This document shows, piece by piece, positions 5,163-5,393 of a stretch of DNA of 5,393 nucleotides. This stretch comes from Candidatus Roizmanbacteria bacterium (GTDB taxonomy: Bacteria > Patescibacteriota > Microgenomatia > UBA1406 > GWC2-37-13), in assembly GCA_016206365.1 (NCBI GenBank), contig JACQRR010000146.1, positions 1-5,393 of the forward strand, in the 5' to 3' direction. The notes under the pieces were generated by a model, which worked only from the letters and a program-made list of their open reading frames with translations, was not told the origin of the DNA and made no database searches. Position numbers and translations under genes: made by a program. The first letter of the stretch is position 1; each line of letters starts with the position of its first letter.

Positions 5163-5313
5163 CTTTTTTCACCTCCTTTAGAGATTATTTTTGAACTTGT
5201 AACTCAAGTGAAAAATACAAGCTCTTAAGTCCGCCGAGAATTGCTTCTTGATTTAATCGGGATAAAATTAAGCGGAGAGCCTATTATTTTTTAGATTGAT
5301 TTTTCAATCAATC
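5163..5313 (-). ncRNA. Structured 5' leader of the HU mRNA
   Basis: No gene is seen here. From the predicted transcript start (about 5313) to the ATG the leader is about 150 nt. It can form three stems. The first is 5294-5301 with 5306-5313 (8 bp, GAAA loop), right at the 5' end. The second is 5272-5280 with 5221-5225 and 5231-5234 (9 bp with a 5-base bulge). The third is 5216-5224 with 5193-5201 (9 bp including one G-U), 14 bases upstream of the Shine-Dalgarno site. The second and third both use 5221-5224, so they exclude each other. It fits no riboswitch class I recognise. Confidence 0.4.
5169..5179 (-). promoter_or_regulatory. Strong Shine-Dalgarno site of the HU gene
   Basis: AAAGGAGGTGA on the minus strand is a near-perfect match to the 16S rRNA 3' end, with nine bases between GGAGG and the ATG. 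It is the only convincing ribosome binding site seen in the window and fixes the HU start. Confidence 0.9.
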
Positions 5314-5319
5314 GCAAAC

Positions 5320-5348
5320 ATAATAAAAACTTTTGCTTGTCTTGTCAA
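5320..5348 (-). promoter_or_regulatory. Sigma70-type promoter of the HU gene
   Basis: A perfect -35 TTGACA (5343-5348) and TATTAT (5320-5325, one change from TATAAT) are spaced by exactly 17 bases on the minus strand. Transcription should begin near 5313, at the first base of an 8-bp hairpin. Confidence 0.75.
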
Positions 5349-5367
5349 TCCATATTTAAAACATCTT

Positions 5368-5376
5368 ATTATAACA
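5368..5376 (-). promoter_or_regulatory. Possible second, extended -10 promoter upstream of HU
   Basis: TGTTATAAT on the minus strand is a perfect extended -10. A start near 5361 would give a longer HU leader of about 200 nt. The -35 region falls near the window edge and shows no clear match. Confidence 0.35.
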
Positions 5377-5391
5377 ATCTAGATCAGATTG
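5375..5391. repeat. Short dyad at the window edge
   Basis: CAATCT (5375-5380) and AGATTG (5386-5391) are perfect inverted 6-mers around AGATC. The dyad adjoins the extended -10 on the minus strand and could be an operator. Such a short AT-rich dyad can also occur by chance, and the next gene is out of view. Confidence 0.3.
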
Positions 5392-5393
5392 GA

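Noticed and set aside
5294..5313. Hairpin GATTGATT/AATCAATC as a terminator of a gene beyond the window
   Set aside because: There is no T-run after it on either strand, and it lies just downstream of a strong minus-strand promoter.
5342..5372. A plus-strand promoter (TTGTCA, TATTAT) reading out of the window
   Set aside because: The spacing is 19 bases and the boxes overlap the better minus-strand elements. The gene it would serve is not visible.

Overview
The window suggests a small-genome, AT-rich bacterium of the candidate phyla radiation, most likely the Microgenomates/Patescibacteria side. The reasons are family content recalled from memory, not a search: an archaeal-type endonuclease Q, an O-antigen ligase/polymerase starting with a PTQLGKHFFFDFSY-like segment, a DUF5667-type exported protein, and a cysteine-rich exported protein with the EAKxCPDGSxVGRxxPNCEFAPCP motif. 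Intergenic spaces are short and the genetic code appears standard. No tRNA, rRNA, CRISPR array, insertion sequence or phage gene was seen.

Layout. Positions 1-429 (+) hold the C-terminal end of a membrane protein, possibly a GT39-like glycosyltransferase. Positions 430-658 hold a promoter-like site covered by a dyad, an unrecognised 50-residue basic ORF (484-636, +), and a weak AT-rich hairpin. Positions 659-1687 (-) encode a membrane-anchored, cysteine-rich exported protein. A 58-bp divergent spacer holds two back-to-back -10 boxes. The endonuclease Q homologue follows (1746-3098, +), then the O-antigen ligase/polymerase-like membrane protein (3109-4284, +); these two probably form one transcript. 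A DUF5667-like exported protein (4279-4818, -) converges on them with overlapping stop codons. An HU-type nucleoid protein (4890-5162, -) has a good terminator, a strong ribosome binding site and a long structured leader. Nothing else coding was seen in 5163-5393.

How the genes relate. Three encode envelope or exported proteins (the ligase, the DUF5667 protein and the cysteine-rich protein), and the first fragment may be a fourth. Two act on DNA: endonuclease Q in repair of deaminated bases, and HU in nucleoid packing. There is no clear single pathway, and this looks mostly like core genome.

The less ordinary signals are these. Several genes have a -10 box so close to the ATG that their mRNAs should be leaderless or nearly so, while HU alone has a strong Shine-Dalgarno site and a leader of about 150 nt. 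Endonuclease Q ends in a putative beta-clamp-binding peptide (QPSLF) and has Gln in place of the first His of the PHP HxH motif. Two related short tandem arrays (7-mer ACATGTA and 8-mer ACAATGTA) lie inside and at the end of the endonuclease Q gene. I found no convincing new multi-gene system.
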